Notes under the pieces: model-generated | The model's database searches: none | Told to the model about the DNA's origin: nothing | What the model saw: only the letters and a program-made list of their open reading frames with translations | Shown here: one piece after another, positions 63,490 to 64,000 of the stretch | Layout of the letters: each line of letters opens with the position of its first letter | Numbering within the stretch: the first letter of the stretch is position 1 | Origin: Thiothrix caldifontis | Lineage (GTDB): Bacteria > Pseudomonadota > Gammaproteobacteria > Thiotrichales > Thiotrichaceae | Reading direction: 5' to 3' | NCBI RefSeq assembly: GCF_900107695.1 | Contig: NZ_FNQP01000002.1 | Coordinates: 1 to 64,000, forward strand | Length of the DNA: 64,000 nt | Position numbers and translations under genes: made by a program

Positions 63490-64000
63490 TGTCAGGGCAA
63501 CACCAACACATCTTCATTTCCCACGCGAGCGCTGACGATGCGTTCGTCAAGCAATTGCGTGAAAAGCTGGAACTTCATCACCTTAACGTGTGGGTCGATT
63601 CGCGTAATCTGCGCGGTGGCGACAAACTTTGGCCGGAAGTTGCCGAAGCCATCCGCACCGCCCGCCATGTGTTGGTTGTCATCAGCCCGCAAACCATCAA
63701 TTCCGACTGGGTATTCGACGAAATTGAACTGGCGGAACAGGTCGAAAAGGAAGGTGCCGATTACCGCGTGATTCCGTTGATGCTCCCCGACATTACGCCC
63801 AAAGCCCTGAAACGCTATTTCACGGAAGAACCCGCTGGCGAAAAGATCGAGCTGGAAGTCGGCAAGTTGCAGGAGGCGATGCCGCGTATCCTCGCCGCCC
63901 TCGGCGAACGCTTGCCCGATGACTTACCCACCGAACAAACCATCGAAAACAAACCCCTTGCCGAATTGCTGCTGGAACTCACCGAACCCACCTTGACGCG
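63490..64000 (+). CDS. TIR-domain protein, 3' end outside the window
   Basis: At least 170 residues and open at the window edge. The N-terminal TIR domain is clear: IFISHASADDAFVKQLREKL, VWVDSRNLRGGDKLWPEV, VLVVISPQTINSDWVFDEIE with the Glu that acts in TIR NADases, and YRVIPLMLPD. After about residue 110 the chain continues (RYFTEEPAGEKIELEVGK, LPTEQTIENKPLAELLLEL) toward a probable NTPase or other sensor domain not seen here. In bacteria such proteins are commonly immune effectors that use up NAD. It is divergent from speA. Confidence 0.88.

Noticed and set aside
63301-63771. Plus-strand 156-residue frame overlapping the TIR gene
   Set aside because: It overlaps the TIR domain in another frame and has no recognisable motif; the TIR frame is clear.
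1-64000. tRNA or rRNA genes
   Set aside because: No cloverleaf with GTTCRA-type T-arm or rRNA segment was noticed by eye; a covariance-model scan would be decisive.

Overview
The window looks like chromosomal DNA of a gammaproteobacterial sulfur-oxidising autotroph, probably Thiotrichales (Thiothrix-like). This is an inference from phosphoribulokinase, the order hisA/hisF/hisE/tatABC, YcgL, RimO, PurT and gammaproteobacterial-type enzymes; no rRNA or tRNA gene was found to confirm it.

Layout. 1-561: edge of an IS4-family insertion sequence and a truncated unknown ORF. 711-2729: an S41 peptidase. 2811-11579: a tightly spaced leftward six-gene cluster (lipoprotein, GH19 cell-wall hydrolase, caspase/alpha-beta-hydrolase fusion, SGNH hydrolase, CHAT protease fused to a STAND NTPase with a membrane anchor, small helical protein). 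It resembles the multi-effector conflict systems built from caspases and STAND NTPases, but I do not recognise this combination; it is the best candidate for an undescribed system. 11738-17344: a leftward ABC-exporter operon (ATPase, PDC sensor, FtsX permease, AttH/CrtC-like lipoprotein), in which two different palindromic repeats sit inside coding sequence. 17485-21055: a secreted-type protein, the yefM-yoeB toxin-antitoxin pair with its operator, and an XRE-ImmA pair.

21101-43872 is mostly housekeeping: an N-acetylglutaminylglutamine-type amidotransferase, dctBD, rlpA, dacB, rimO, prk, a ferredoxin reductase/HIT pair, purT, uvrD, a CobH-like protein lacking the usual catalytic His, pdxH, queG and msrA. 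A cluster of DnaA-box-like sites beside AT-rich DNA lies between rimO and prk. 43959-49824 is the his/tat block (hisA, hisF, conserved ORF, hisE, tatABC), split between hisA and hisF by two leftward genes: a protein of repeated Lys-Ala-Gly-Ser-Gly-Lys units and an APH-fold kinase. 50746-62998 holds gpmI, a STAND-like NTPase, thiSG, trmB, a secreted protein, purU, an M14/GCS2 pair, ycgL and speA. The window ends in a TIR-domain gene (63490 onward), preceded by a copy of the palindromic repeat seen at 12.8 kb.

Functional links: PurU releases formate that PurT can use for purine synthesis; the Tat genes follow the histidine genes as one co-directional run; DctB and DctD form a two-component pair without a transporter in view. 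The immune or conflict-type genes (caspase/CHAT cluster, TIR, two toxin-antitoxin-like modules, an IS) lie mostly at the two ends of the window.
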